From Siphonodentalium dalli (taxonomy: Eukaryota; Mollusca; Scaphopoda; Gadilida; Siphonodentaliidae), in assembly GCA_032622095.1 (NCBI GenBank), contig CP136064.1, positions 147,994,864 to 148,058,863 on the forward strand: DNA of 64,000 nt. The letters run 5' to 3'. Shown piece by piece: positions 47,867-61,789 of this stretch. A model generated the notes under the pieces. The model made no database searches, was not told where the DNA came from, and saw only the letters and a program-made list of their open reading frames with translations. The translations under genes were made by a program, and so were the position numbers. How positions within the stretch are numbered: the first letter of the stretch is position 1; each line of letters begins with the position of its first letter.

Positions 47867-48570
47867 AGCTCACCTGAGATGAAGTCTTGAGCTGTGTTAT
47901 AAGCCTTCACTTTTCGCTTGGCGTTCATCCGTGTGTCAGTTAACAATTCTTTAACAAACATCTTCTCCAGTTCCTTCAGTTGAAATTTATTGATAGTTGT
48001 GTGAGGGCATTGCCATGCCCCAAGATCTGAACTTTTTCGAGGCATCACATTCGATTGATCTTTAGAGGTCAAATGTGACTTTCAAATTAACACTCAACTC
48101 TATGGAGGTTTCATCTATCTGAATGTTTGTAATGAGTTTCTATGGTAATAGAGAACACACATTTTTTATTTATGTGAATATTTGATTATTTACACTTCAA
48201 GGGACACATTGACATGAATTTAATAATGACAAAATGGTGTTCAACAATTCTCCCTCGATACCTATGAAGTTCATGAACAGATCTGTTTCATATTTGGTGT
48301 GCAAATTCCTCACATGACCAGTGTTAAGTTTATTTGTTCATCGGGGTTCAGTCTGCCAATTAGGGGTCATGTCATTGAGAGATGACTTTGGGACACATTC
48401 ATATGGGATTTAATAATTATAAAATGGGGTTCTGAGTGCCCCCTAACATCTGAACAGATATGGCTCAAATATGGTGTGAAGGTCCTTGTATCACTGCTAT
48501 GACCCCTAGATCTTAACTTCAAGGTGTCACACCCAATTTAGGGGTCATATGTGACTTTAAAATTTTAACA
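47867..48570 (+). repeat. Older relative of the AGCTCACCTGAG repeat (copy 1)
   Basis: Starts 'tttttagctcacctgagatg' and includes 'ttcatccgtgtgtcagttaa', 'gcatcacattcgattgatct', and two rounds of 'gacacatt(c/g)a(t/c)atg(g/a)' with 'aaaatggtgttc' and 'atttggtgtg'. Heavily diverged. A minus-strand frame of 95 codons (47,788-48,072) runs through the 5' part and is judged fortuitous. Confidence 0.6.
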
Positions 48571-49520
48571 CTGATTCAATGAACTCATTTGAATCCAAGC
48601 GAAGAAGGCATGTGCCACATGTGAACTAAATTGCCTTTTGCGCAATATAAAATTTGCTGCCATAAAATGAGTTTGGTGCAACCTGATTTTATGCCATGTA
48701 ATTGACCAATCAGATTGCAGTATTTTAGTTGGTTGCATTAGAATAATAATTATTATAGTTACCAATTTAAAAAAAAAAATATTTACTGAATTTTATTGAA
48801 AATTAAATATATTTTACTGGATCCATATAAAAATTTTGAGATGTTTTCATAATTCTTTCTACAATATAACAGTAATATACAGTAATATTACTAATACAGT
48901 AGGCCTATTCGTATTGTCCCTCATAAACAAATATGTGAAACTAACCGTCGCACCAATAAATTATATGTACATTGAATGATTGATTCAATTTCCAATGAAC
49001 AATGGATGTAAAAGGGCAAAGGAAAGAAAAGAAACAAAACTTGTTTGGAACGGTTCAGAATCAGTGGTTAAAAATATTAAGGAAAATATGTACAAAGCGT
49101 CAAAGTTCTATAAAATAACCAAAATATCACATGCTGTACATTCGTGATAGAGTATTGAAATAATGAAAATTGGATTCTCATAAAATATGATAACCACCAT
49201 AATGAGTGGTAGATCCTGTATATCAGATCAATACATCCATAGTTTACTGCCATTTCAAAAAGATGGTCGCTTTTATAAGAATCCAGAAATGAAGTAAATT
49301 ATGTCTGTGACCCATACGAACCACAAGCACTCAGCAACTGCAAAGAGTTGAAATATGTAGAAATATAATTCCCATGTTGCTCGGCTGAGCATGTTGATTA
49401 CTGACACTTATTGATTGACACCACAGAACACCAATAGGATAGCTGCATTGGTACAATGGAATGTTTTGCTATCAGCTGGCCACACTACAAGTATGCTTAT
49501 CAACTAGTGTGGGAGTGACT

Positions 49521-50670
49521 AAAACGCAGAATGGGACGATGGGACGGGACGGTATGGGACGGTATTTGGGACGGTATTGGGACGGTATTAGAAAACCGGC
49601 TATTTATCAATAATACAGCGTGTAGCGGCATCAAAATGGTTATATATAGTCGGTATTAACATGGCGTACAGGGAGCAACAATTTAATAGTCTCATTCGCC
49701 AAATCACCCCATACATTCATATTTCCCCGTCCCACGGTGATATTTTTGCATAAAATGTTAGATTAACATCTTTTCGACATCACTGTAGCATTTTATTGAC
49801 CATAATCAAGATGAAAACAACTTTTTTCGTCGATGGGACGGAAGCGAAATTGCAGAACGAAAATGTAAACAAACACCAAATCATCCCATGCATTCACATT
49901 TCCCCGTCCCGCGGCGATATTTTTACATAAAATGTTAGATTAACATCTTCTCGACACCATTGTAGCATTTTAATGACCATAATCAAGATTTTTTTTCGCT
50001 GATGGGACGGAAGCGGTAAAGCGCAGAACAACCGTAGGAAATTGCAGAACGAAAATGTAAACAAACACCAAATCACCCCATGCATTCATATTTCCCCGTC
50101 CCGAGGCGATATTTTTACATAAAATGTTAGATTAACATCTTTTCGACAACACTGTAGCATTTTAATGACCATAATCAAGGTTAAAACAACTTTTTTTTTG
50201 TCGATGGGACGGCACCTTTGGAAATTGCAGAACGGGATGGGACGGTATTATATAGGATGGGACGGTATTAGAAACCGCAGAACAGCTAAGATAGACCCCT
50301 AAACTTGCTGTTTAGCAATAATACAGCATGTATAGCAGCACCAAAATGGCTCTATATGGTCAGCAGTGCAGCATTTTATTGGTGATCCCATTTTATTGAC
50401 CATAATCAAGATGAAAACATGTTTTTTTTCGCTGATGGGACGGAAGCGAAATTGCAGAACGAAAATGTAAACAAACACCAAATCACCCCATGCATTCACA
50501 TTTCCCCGTCCCGCGGCGATATTTTTACATAAAATGTTAGATTAACATCTTCTCGACATCATTGTAACATTTTAATGACCATAATCAAGATTAAAACATG
50601 TTTTTTTTCGCTGATGGGACGGAACCTTTGGAAATTGCAGAACGAGATGGGACGGTATTAGGGGACACAC
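49521..50670 (+). repeat. 'gatgggacgg' minisatellite and ~180 bp units (copy 1)
   Basis: Starts with clustered 'gggacggtat' repeats (49,530-49,590), then units containing 'cattcatatttccccgtccc', 'gatatttttacataaaatgt', 'tagattaacatcttttcgac', 'ttttaatgaccataatcaag' and 'gatgggacggaagcgaaatt'. The anchor 'atttccccgtccc' falls at 49,721, 49,898, 50,090 and 50,500. Minus-strand frames beginning MHGVIW or MNAWGD are repeat by-products. Confidence 0.8.
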
Positions 50671-53526
50671 TAATAGTTGTAGTCCGAGCCCGAGTCCAGT
50701 AAAATGTGTAGTTGGGATTTTCAATTTCGTTTATTGTCCTTAATATAATTCCAATAGTGATGAAGTTTGGTTTGTGGTAAGTTATGCCAATTACAAATAA
50801 AAAAAATATAAAAAAGATAATTTGTAAGTCTTATATTTCAACTTTTATCGACTCAAAACATTTTTCATCTGATCTACACCAAATTTGGTACATGTGGTCC
50901 TCTCCCCAAAATACATATCAAGTTCAAATTCGGGTTTGATCCGATATATTTCAACAGAGTTATGGCCCTTTATAATTCAAGTAATTTACTACCTATATGC
51001 CCTGTGAGAGTTTAAGACAAATGACTTTGCACAGTAATCTGCTTTATTGGAATCAGATAATGAAACTGGATACTACCTGCTAAACCACTGGGTGCTCCCA
51101 GAGCTGTCAAATTCAAGTGATTGATGATTCTTTATTCCAGTTTGTGTGCAATAGTAATTTAATCCCCCTGTTGAAACATGTTCATGGCATTAATACAAAT
51201 AGTAAATTGTCCATTTATAGGGATGTTCTAGAACATGGCTGTTTAGAGAATTGTTGTTTACAGAGATGCTGTTGTCTTATCTTGAGAAAAAAATTAATCC
51301 ACACATTAGTTCCATCATATGATGTCATTGTAAATGATTAACCCTCTCCACACATTATATGTTCATTCTCCTATGTCCAGGTTAATCGTGATCCACTTTT
51401 CACTTGAATGTATATCAGGATTAAAATTAACCTATTCCATAGGTACATGATATCTGATAGGCAGATTTTAAATTATCTCTTTCGCCTTGGGCGAGGTTCA
51501 CAAGAATTTCTATAAGCCACTAATTGAATATTTATCATTTGAGGTAATATCTTATTTTGAAATTCCCTCTATTGAATTTGGGCTGCAGGATAATAATAAT
51601 GGTTCTGGTATTCTTGAAGCTGACTTATTGGTCAAATATTTTTCACCCAATCACTTTTATAATCTCATTCAGGTTGATAGTTAGATTCGTTACACATTCT
51701 TCACATGTATAGATTTTGGTATTGATTGAATGGTTTTGAGAATATTATCCCAACATTTAATAATATTTCTGCTGTTACAGACATTGTATCTTTCCAATGA
51801 TGAGCTTAGAATAAAATTAACCATAGGTATACTGTGTGCGATGCAATGTCACTATGACTTTAATATTTTTAATTTGACCCTTCTCGTATCTCTCCTTTAG
51901 TTATCTGATAATTCTGTATTAAAATATTTTATATCCAACCATTATCAATCATAATTAATATCAAAGTCTATTCACCCCTCACTTATATAGATGTTCAGGT
52001 GTTTGTTGGTATCTAACCTCAATCATCCCATAACTTTTACTATGCAGCTAACACAATCACATAATCTGTTAAGACTCAGGTTCCATTGTAAGAAGTAGAT
52101 AAATAGAGTTATTATGATGTTATTTACTTAATATTGTAACTATTATATCTTTAACAGCTAAGGTTCATCTGTCTGACTGGTTGGGTATAATTATCTTTAT
52201 CAATCTATTACACATACATGTACATGTATCTCTGTTGGAGTGACCAAATAGGTTGAAATCGAATGTCATATCCATGTTCTTATTGTGTTTAAATTAGCAA
52301 GTTGCTCAATAAGTCTGATTCCACTATGAAACTAATAAATAATAATATGCTGTGAATTGGTAAAATTCTTGCACTCATAAAAAGATCGCTATCGCCAAGG
52401 TATGGGTTAAACATCTGCCGATCGTGATCGGCCTCTCGTCTTAATTGTAGTCATCTACTTCATGTTGTAAGCCTGCAAGTCACTTTATAACACATTACAT
52501 GTTAGACATCAATGCACACTAATAGTCAACACATATCTACTATGGACATGTTTATGAAATGTTTTTTTGTTTTATTTTGTTTTTTTTTAAGTTTTTTTGT
52601 CATAACATCAGTCATTGCAATAAAAAGGCCTAATGCGGCCCTTTTTATTCAATGCGGCCGGGCCTGAGAACTAAAACCTTTTTTTTTTGTTGGCCTCAGT
52701 CATTTAGTAAAGGCCAGTAAAGGCTAAATATCTTCATTGAATATCATTAAACAACCAGACACCACCTTCTGCAATCACAACTGAGTTTTAGACTGTAATG
52801 TGTATACTGCAGTATAACTATATGTTGTATATATTCAACAATTTCAATTTGATAATTTCGACTAGAACTTTTATCTATTGGCAATGACACAGGATGGCTG
52901 GGACTAACTTTTTGTAGGTTATAAGCTGTTGCTATGCATTTCTCTATTTATTCCACCATTCTTCTTGTTATAGTATATAGGTATGTATATTAAGGGGTGG
53001 GTACAGCTCCTGTGGTATAACCCACCTGGAGGAGTCAAAATGACCACCACAATGGCGTTCAATGTGGTGTTTATGTATAGCTGAATGAGCAACTTATATT
53101 AAATTAATCGTAATATAACATGGCTACATCAAGTAATTTGTTGTGACATCTTGTTAAACTCCTTGGCCATACAATGGAACTAATATGTACATCGATGGAT
53201 CATCGACAACCACCAAAAGCAATAATCTACATAATTATAACGCATATAAAAAACATAACTCTAGCTGGAAGATTAACAAGCAACATTGGCCACAATTTTA
53301 TCATGGGTACTCAGCATGGATGCCCACAATGTCATGTAAGTTGTTTTAACCAAGAGCTTACATTAAATTTCACCATTGATCTGCGATGTTATCGTAACCG
53401 TGTGTCAATTTTCATCTGAAAGTATTATCTACACTAACGATTGTATTGGCTTTATCTGCGACCCATCCATAAGCTTGCTAAGTCAGCTAAGTCAGTGGTT
53501 ACTGTAGTTGAATAGTAAATATTAGT

Positions 53527-56381
53527 TTTTAGCTCACCTGAGACAACCTTTTTAGTTCACCTGAGACGAAGTCTCCGGTGGAGCTATAATCATCACTCCT
53601 AGTCCGTCGTCCATCCATCCGTCAACAATTCTTTGGACATCTTCTCCTCTGAAACCGGAAGACCAAATTGGTTCATATTTGGTGTGGATGTTCCCTAGGT
53701 GACTCTCATTCAGATTTGTTCAAATGAGGTCACTGTGTCAAATAGTTGCGAAGCCAGGGCCACAAATCTATTCCTCCATAGTAATTCTTACAACGACTTC
53801 TTGTTCAGAACAATTGAGCTGATTTAGCTAATATTTGGTATGGAGGGTCCTTGGGTGACTGGTGTTCAGATTTGTTCAAATGAGGTCACCCGGTCAATTA
53901 GTTGAGAAACCAGGGTCATAACTCTGTTCCTCCATTGTAATTCTTAGAATGTCATCTTATCAAGAAACAGTTGGCCGATTTAGCTTATATTTGGTACTGA
54001 GTGACCATGGGTGACTGATAATCAGATTTGTTCAAATTGGGTCACTGGGTCAAATAGGGACAGAGCCAGGGACATAACTCTAAAAACCAAAAAAAGACAT
54101 TTTTGCATTTTGATCATTGATTTTTAGCTCACCTGAGACGAAGTCTCCGGTGGAGCTATAGTCATCACTCCTCGTCCGTCCATCCATCTGTCCATGAACA
54201 GTTCTTTGAACATCTTCTCCTCTGAAACCTTAATGCCGAATTGGTTCATATTTGGTGTGGATGTTCCCTAGGTGACTGTCATTCAGATTTGTTCAGATGA
54301 TGTCTCTGTGTCAAATAGTTGCGAAACCAGGGCCATAACTATATTCCTCCTTGGTAATTCTTATAACGACTTCTTGTCTAGAATCATTATGCCGATTTAG
54401 TTTATATTTGGTATGGGGGTCATTGAATGACTGGGGTTCAGATTTGTTCAAATGGGGTCACTGGGTAAAATAGGGGTGGGGCCAGGGACGTAATTCCAAA
54501 CAAAAAATCAAACAAAAATTCAGGAACTCCTTGATCAATTTAACATACAAAAAACAAATTATCATCCCCCCCCCCCCCACATGACCCAGACCCCCACCCT
54601 GCCCCCAACCAACAGAACCCCATCTCATCTTCTAACTCACAGGATCTCTCCCACCAGCAGATCAAGTCAATTGTATTATCTACAGGCAGAGAGTTAACCC
54701 TTTGAGTGCCAGGTCTATTTTTGTATCAACCCATATACCCTGTGCCAATGCATTCTCTTATATATGCGAGTTGACCTATTGCGAGTCGACCATATGTCGC
54801 CTCACATATATAAGAGAATGCATTGGACTAACATTTTTTTTTTTTTCCCACAATTTTTTACAATTTTAATCATTTATTCTTATGTTCTTTAACAGACTTA
54901 TTTTGTAGGTTTACGGCCGATGAGATCGGCCACTGGCACTCAAATGGTTAATATAAATACACAGTCATCAATTGAGATGTTTATCAGCTGACAGGTGTAA
55001 ACTAATGCTCAGTTAGCACTCATGCCAGTGTGTGTTATTAAAATAAAATCAAAACAAATTATTGTTCTCTAACCTGAACTTAGTGTGTCTGGCATTTGCA
55101 GAATGAGGTTCCCAGAGGGTAAATTTAGTTATGCTACCCTGCACAGCAGGCAAGCATCACCAAATACACTAGCCAGGTTCCTCATTCTGCTTAGGCCTCA
55201 TCTTCTGGGAAGTATATAGGCACTTAAATTGACATTTTTACTTACTTTGTCCCTTCTATTTAGTTTCTATATCCTCTAATTTGGCTGTTCGAATATTATG
55301 TTCTTAACCACCAGTATCCAGTTGAACTCATTATATCCTGATTTTGCAAAGAAAACTTGGGGGGGATATATTGGATTGAATTTGTCAGTCTCTATGTCAG
55401 ACTGTTCTCCCATCCATCCATCTGTCATTATGTCTTTATCCGTACATCAATTGTTTTCTTCTCCAGATACATATTAAAGGCCAAATGGGTTTATATATTT
55501 AGGTGTGGATGTTCCCCAGTTGAGTCACATTCAGATTTGTTCAAATGAGTTCATCAGGTCAAATAGGTGAGAAGTCAGGGCCATAACTATTTCCTTCCAT
55601 AGTAATTCTTGAGCAATTTCTTCTCAAGAACCATCTGGACTATTTAGCTTATGTTTGATATGGAGGCTCCTTCGGTGACTGGGGTTTAGATTTGTTCAGA
55701 TTTGGGGTCATTTTAGAAAAATCAGTTCAGTTCAACTCTTAAAATCTACCGTCTGAAATTACCAAATGAATGGATCTCATAGATGGGGATTCACATTTGT
55801 TCAAATATGGGCAGAGATAAGAGATTCAATTATCAACCAGCCACCCCACAGGTGCTCCGGCGGAGCTATAGTCATCACTCCTCATCCGTCCATCATCTGT
55901 CCATCCATCTGTCCGACAACAATTATTTGAACATCTTCTCCTCTGGAACCATACGACCAAATGGGTTCATATTTGGTGTGGATGTTCCCTAAGGGATTCT
56001 CATTCAGATTTGTTCAAATGCGGTCACAGGGTCAAATATTTGCGAAGCCAGCGCCATAACTCTTTCCCACCATAGTAATTCTTTTAAACATCTTCTTCAG
56101 AATGATAAGACAGAATGGTTTCATATTTGGTGTGGATGTTCCCTAGGTGACTCACATTCAGATTTGTTCAAATGAGTTCACTTGAAATGGTTGCGAAGCC
56201 AGGGCCATAACTCTTTCCCACCATAGTATTCTTAAAGTGACTTCTTCTCAAATACCACCAGGCTATATGGGTTCATATTTGATATGAAGGATCCTTGGGC
56301 GGACTGGGGTTCAGATTTGTTCAAATCAGGTCACTGGGTCAAATGTGAGTGGGGCCAGGGACATAACTCCAAAAAAAAATT
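53527..56381 (+). repeat. Degenerate AGCTCACCTGAG-type interspersed repeats (copy 2)
   Basis: Counterpart of 43,685-46,545 with the same unit order. It differs by one C in 'cgtcgtccatcc', a shorter C-run, and a G-run of 7 instead of 11 near 55,359. Confidence 0.8.
54698..54947. mobile_element. piggyBac-like MITE (copy 2)
   Basis: Identical by eye to the element at 44,858-45,107, carried along by the 9.8 kb duplication rather than by a separate insertion, because both TTAA flanks and the neighbouring sequence are duplicated too. Confidence 0.75.
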
Positions 56382-57702
56382 TATTTAGATTTAACTCTTT
56401 AGATATCTACTTCTTGGTAAGTGATTATGAAAATTTCTGACTTGTGGTCTCCAGAGTCCCAGTCTTATCAGTCTTTGCAGTCTGGTGAGCGACCCCACAG
56501 TCATTGACTGTCTTGTTGATAAATTTGGTCTGTAGAAACCAGAAATTGTACAACAACTACTAGCTACTACTGCAGTTTAATGTTACACTTGTAGATTATT
56601 CTGTTACTCTTTGACAACACATTTTGAAGAGCATTATTCATTTTATTGGAGTTTCATGTCTCAGTTGCCAGTTCAAGGACTCTCTACTTAAGGTTCATAA
56701 ATAATTTACAAATATAAAAGAAAGTTTTATTATATACTGATGCTTCCACAATATCAGAAGAGCTGAATCACTTGATGATGCTTGCATGACAAGCGCTAGC
56801 ACATGTGTATATATACCATTATGTGTGCTTTTGTTTATCTGCACTGGGTCATTTATCTCATCAAAAGTTATGATATGATATTTCGGATACATTTTCATGG
56901 TAAACCTGAATGTTGATGCAATTCTAACACTTCATCCATCTACATGTAACCATTCCAGGTAAGTAACATTAAAAGAAAATACAATGGGATCATCAACTCT
57001 TGAACAAGACTGTATTTAAAACCAGTTTGTTAGACCAACTGTACAGAAGTTAGAACGACTCCATTACCCCCTATATGAGTCCGATTAAAATCATAAAATA
57101 TAATTTATTCGATATTGTTACCTTGCTATTATCTCTGGCCCAACACACTTTTCTCTTGTTGAGATCCTAATTTTCATGATGGGTTAATTATCGGCAAAAT
57201 AAACATCCAATAACAACACCGTTTGAACACAAGTGATAAAAATAAGTTTCTGATTGTTAAGCTTAATTTTAATAGGCCTCAATCTCTAATTTTCTGAATA
57301 ATAATCTCATATAGGCACGATAGTGGATTTGATAATTATATTATGCGTCTGTGATGTCATCATCATACATAAATTTCATTGCTACATACTGCAAATATGT
57401 AGTTCTTGATTGTTGGTCTTTTCGTCCTTTTTTTTTTTTGACATGTAGAGGTGTGCTGGTCTGTTGAGAACTCAGTGAATTTTCTTCATATTGTGAGTTG
57501 AGTTCTTTGACTTTCAGCCAAGTCCTTTTCCTGTTGATGTTATATGCATATCTGGAATATTTGGGAACGGTGTTGTTTCAATCAAGATGTGGTCTGATGT
57601 CAGTGATGATAGATCCCACTTTGTTATCCACCAAGACTGCTGGTGTTAGTCGATTTATCCCTCTGGGCATCTTTGGATGGTGAAAGAAAGCCTTCCATTT
57701 TT

Positions 57703-58406
57703 AGCTCACCTGAGATGAAGTCTTGAGCTGTGTTATAAGCCTTCACTTTTCGCTTGGCGTTCATCCGTGTGTCAGTTAACAATTCTTTAACAAACATCTT
57801 CTCCAGTTCCTTCAGTTGAAATTTATTGATAGTTGGTGTGGAGCATTGCCATGCCCCAAGATCTGAACTTTTTCGAGGCATCACATTCGATTGATCTTTA
57901 GAGGTCAAATGTGACTTTCAAATTAACACTCAACTCTATGGAGGTTTCATCTATCTGAATGTTTGTAATGAGTTTCTATGGTAATAGAGAACACACATTT
58001 TTTATTTATGTGAATATTTGATTATTTACACTTCAAGGGACACATTGACATGAATTTAATAATGACAAAATGGTGTTCAACAATTCTCCCTCGATACCTA
58101 TGAAGTTCATGAACAGATCTGTTTCATATTTGGTGTGCAAATTCCTCACATGACCAGTGTTAAGTTTATTTGTTCATCGGGGTTCAGTCTGCCAATTAGG
58201 GGTCATGTCATTGAGAGATGACTTTGGGACACATTCATATGGGATTTAATAATTATAAAATGGGGTTCTGAGTGCCCCCTAACATCTGAACAGATATGGC
58301 TCAAATATGGTGTGAAGGTCCTTGTATCACTGCTATGACCCCTAGATCTTAACTTCAAGGTGTCACACCCAATTTAGGGGTCATATGTGACTTTAAAATT
58401 TTAACA
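57703..58406 (+). repeat. Older relative of the AGCTCACCTGAG repeat (copy 2)
   Basis: Counterpart of 47,867-48,570. A local difference, 'agttggtgtggagcattgcc' against 'agttgtgtgagggcattgcc', is consistent with a short sequencing or mutation difference. Confidence 0.6.
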
Positions 58407-59356
58407 CTGATTCAATGAACTCATTTGAATCCAAGCGAAGAAGGCATGTGCCACATGTGAACTAAATTGCCTTTTGCGCAATATAAAATTTGCTGCCATA
58501 AAATGAGTTTGGTGCAACCTGATTTTATGCCATGTAATTGACCAATCAGATTGCAGTATTTTAGTTGGTTGCATTAGAATAATAATTATTATAGTTACCA
58601 ATTTAAAAAAAAAAATATTTACTGAATTTTATTGAAAATTAAATATATTTTACTGGATCCATATAAAAATTTTGAGATGTTTTCATAATTCTTTCTACAA
58701 TATAACAGTAATATACAGTAATATTACTAATACAGTAGGCCTATTCGTATTGTCCCTCATAAACAAATATGTGAAACTAACCGTCGCACCAATAAATTAT
58801 ATGTACATTGAATGATTGATTCAATTTCCAATGAACAATGGATGTAAAAGGGCAAAGGAAAGAAAAGAAACAAAACTTGTTTGGAACGGTTCAGAATCAG
58901 TGGTTAAAAATATTAAGGAAAATATGTACAAAGCGTCAAAGTTCTATAAAATAACCAAAATATCACATGCTGTACATTCGTGATAGAGTATTGAAATAAT
59001 GAAAATTGGATTCTCATAAAATATGATAACCACCATAATGAGTGGTAGATCCTGTATATCAGATCAATACATCCATAGTTTACTGCCATTTCAAAAAGAT
59101 GGTCGCTTTTATAAGAATCCAGAAATGAAGTAAATTATGTCTGTGACCCATACGAACCACAAGCACTCAGCAACTGCAAAGAGTTGAAATATGTAGAAAT
59201 ATAATTCCCATGTTGCTCGGCTGAGCATGTTGATTACTGACACTTATTGATTGACACCACAGAACACCAATAGGATAGCTGCATTGGTACAATGGAATGT
59301 TTTGCTATCAGCTGGCCACACTACAAGTATGCTTATCAACTAGTGTGGGAGTGACT

Positions 59357-60591
59357 AAAACGCAGAATGGGACGATGGGACGGGACGGTATGGGACGGTA
59401 TTTGGGACGGTATTGGGACGGTATTAGAAAACCGGCTATTTATCAATAATACAGCGTGTAGCGGCATCAAAATGGTTATATATAGTCGGTATTAACATGG
59501 CGTACAGGGAGCAACAATTTAATAGTCTCATTCGCCAACACAAAGCTCATATTATCGGCTAAAAATAGACACGTCGGAAATAGGCGATTACGGTCAAACG
59601 CAGAACGAAAATGTAAACACCAAATCACCCCATACATTCATATTTCCCCGTCCCACGGTGATATTTTTGCATAAAATGTTAGATTAACATCTTTTCGACA
59701 TCACTGTAGCATTTTATTGACCATAATCAAGATGAAAACAACTTTTTTCGTCGATGGGACGGAAGCGAAATTGCAGAACGAAAATGTAAACAAACACCAA
59801 ATCATCCCATGCATTCACATTTCCCCGTCCCGCGGCGATATTTTTACATAAAATGTTAGATTAACATCTTCTCGACACCATTGTAGCATTTTAATGACCA
59901 TAATCAAGATTTTTTTTCGCTGATGGGACGGAAGCGGTAAAGCGCAGAACAACCGTAGGAAATTGCAGAACGAAAATGTAAACAAACACCAAATCACCCC
60001 ATGCATTCATATTTCCCCGTCCCGAGGCGATATTTTTACATAAAATGTTAGATTAACATCTTTTCGACAACACTGTAGCATTTTAATGACCATAATCAAG
60101 GTTAAAACAACTTTTTTTTTGTCGATGGGACGGCACCTTTGGAAATTGCAGAACGGGATGGGACGGTATTATATAGGATGGGACGGTATTAGAAACCGCA
60201 GAACAGCTAAGATAGACCCCTAAACTTGCTGTTTAGCAATAATACAGCATGTATAGCAGCACCAAAATGGCTCTATATGGTCAGCAGTGCAGCATTTTAT
60301 TGGTGATCCCATTTTATTGACCATAATCAAGATGAAAACATGTTTTTTTTCGCTGATGGGACGGAAGCGAAATTGCAGAACGAAAATGTAAACAAACACC
60401 AAATCACCCCATGCATTCACATTTCCCCGTCCCGCGGCGATATTTTTACATAAAATGTTAGATTAACATCTTCTCGACATCATTGTAACATTTTAATGAC
60501 CATAATCAAGATTAAAACATGTTTTTTTTCGCTGATGGGACGGAACCTTTGGAAATTGCAGAACGAGATGGGACGGTATTAGGGGACACAC
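59357..60591 (+). repeat. 'gatgggacgg' minisatellite and ~180 bp units (copy 2)
   Basis: Counterpart of 49,521-50,670, with an additional 85 bp at 59,535-59,619. The extra segment lies between two CCAA tetramers, and copy 1 keeps a single CCAA at that point, as expected for a microhomology-mediated deletion in copy 1. Confidence 0.8.
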
Positions 60592-61143
60592 TAATAGTTG
60601 TAGTCCGAGCCCGAGTCCAGTAAAATGTGTAGTTGGGATTTTCAATTTCGTTTATTGTCCTTAATATAATTCCAATAGTGATGAAGTTTGGTTTGTGGTA
60701 AGTTATGCCAATTACAAATAAAAAAAATATAAAAAAGATAATTTGTAAGTCTTATATTTCAACTTTTATCGACTTTTTTTGTTCTCCAGCACACTAAAAG
60801 TTGTAGTTGGAATCAGCCGAGCCGGCCGCCGAGTCGCTAATTAGCTGTTAATTGCTATTGTTAGGAATATGTTGGCGGCTCAAATCAATGGATTTATGAG
60901 TTAAGACAAGAGTGTTTGCAACTTATAGTGAAATATAATCAAAGTACTGTTTATACAGTTACTTGTTGTTACAAGTGAGATCATATCACGCACAGGAATG
61001 TGTATTTTAAAAGATGAATACTTATAACTGAATACTTACCACAGCGTTGTTTACACGTATGCGTGTTATGCAAATACACATAAGCGATATATTTTTGTGT
61101 GAGTTACAGCTCTCGTGAACATATATAATCTGCACGTAGTAAT

Positions 61144-61490
61144 GTGGTCTCTGACAAATTTTACTCTCAAAGTTACTCCAGGAAAGCACAAGTTTATCAT
61201 ACTAGAATTAGATTAGGCTGTAGTAACCTGAATAACCTGAATAAAGACCTCGTCGTAAACCACTTGGAAGATTCTCCGTTCTGTTCATGTGGTGATTATG
61301 AAATTATCACATTATCTGTATTGTGTGCTCTGGTGGGGTCGTTTCGTCACTTCTCAATGGAATTTTAATGAAATGGAATTTAATAATTTCCAATCGAGTG
61401 CCAACCATTCTCCGTGTCACTGGGCCACTCCCCATGAAATTAAGTCATTGTTTCGTCACATTACATCATATAATGCTTAAGTACGCTTCT
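61144..61490 (+). pseudogene. Decayed LINE (non-LTR retrotransposon) reverse-transcriptase C-terminus
   Basis: The first frame (61,144-61,302) reads SRKAQVYHTRIRLGCSNLN and then LVVNHLEDSPFCSCGDYE. This matches the pattern 'RlRlG.s.Ln..L......dSp.C.CG..E' that follows the RT domain in many non-LTR elements. A frameshift near 61,300 moves the continuation to the next frame (SHYLYCVLWW, like the family's 'eH.L..C..y'). The last part is split between frames (TPHEIKSLFRHITSY and HHIMLKYASNQLF), like the terminal 'lf..vh.yI..S.RF' motif. No start codon, no catalytic RT domain and at least two frameshifts, so it is a dead 3' fragment. Family assignment is from motif memory. Confidence 0.55.
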
Positions 61491-61789
61491 AACCAATTAT
61501 TTTAATATTAATTAACAGTTCTAGTAGTTTGATTGTTTTTTTCTCGCATTTCCTCCACGTGGGCCGCGATGCGTTTTCGATTTGATTTTGATTGTTTCAT
61601 GGTTCTTAAATAGTATACGTTATAAATACAAAAGTGTAACTAATATATAATTATACGGTACTTCGCTTCACTCCCCTCTTTCGTTTTGGCCGATGTACGG
61701 TATGCAATACCAATTAACTTGACAAACGTTCTTCCTTCCTGCACTCTATCCCTCTACCCCCTCCTTGAACAATATTTCAAAATAAAAAA

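Larger units (their letters stand above)
41008..50849 (+). repeat. 9.8 kb direct tandem duplication, copy 1
   Basis: From 'gactcaaaacatttttcatc' to 'tttcaacttttatc', 9,842 bp. Every landmark I compared recurs 9,842 bp later, falling to 9,836 after small homopolymer differences and then rising to 9,921 after an 85 bp indel. The few differences seen are mostly in C, G or T runs, with a handful of substitutions (for example ggtggatac against ggtgggtac near 43,157). The content is interspersed repeats, one TTAA-flanked MITE and a minisatellite, with no recognised gene. A small AT hairpin with a GGCC core lies at about 42,780-42,812. Confidence 0.95.
50850..60770 (+). repeat. 9.9 kb direct tandem duplication, copy 2
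   Basis: Abuts copy 1 directly. The three relevant junctions read 'ctgctatGACtcaaaac' (left flank), 'ttttatcGACtcaaaac' (internal junction) and 'ttttatcGACttttttt' (right flank, 60,771-60,773), so the break shares GAC. The copy is 79 bp longer, mainly because of an 85 bp segment at 59,535-59,619 that copy 1 lacks. It could be a recent tandem duplication or an assembly artefact such as an unmerged haplotype. Confidence 0.95.

Noticed and set aside
47614-48072. Opposed frames of 78 and 95 codons near 47.6-48.1 kb, repeated at 57.5-57.9 kb
   Set aside because: The minus frame runs through the AGCTCACCTGAG-type repeat and is altered by small indels between copies without sign of constraint. The plus frame has no recognisable domain.
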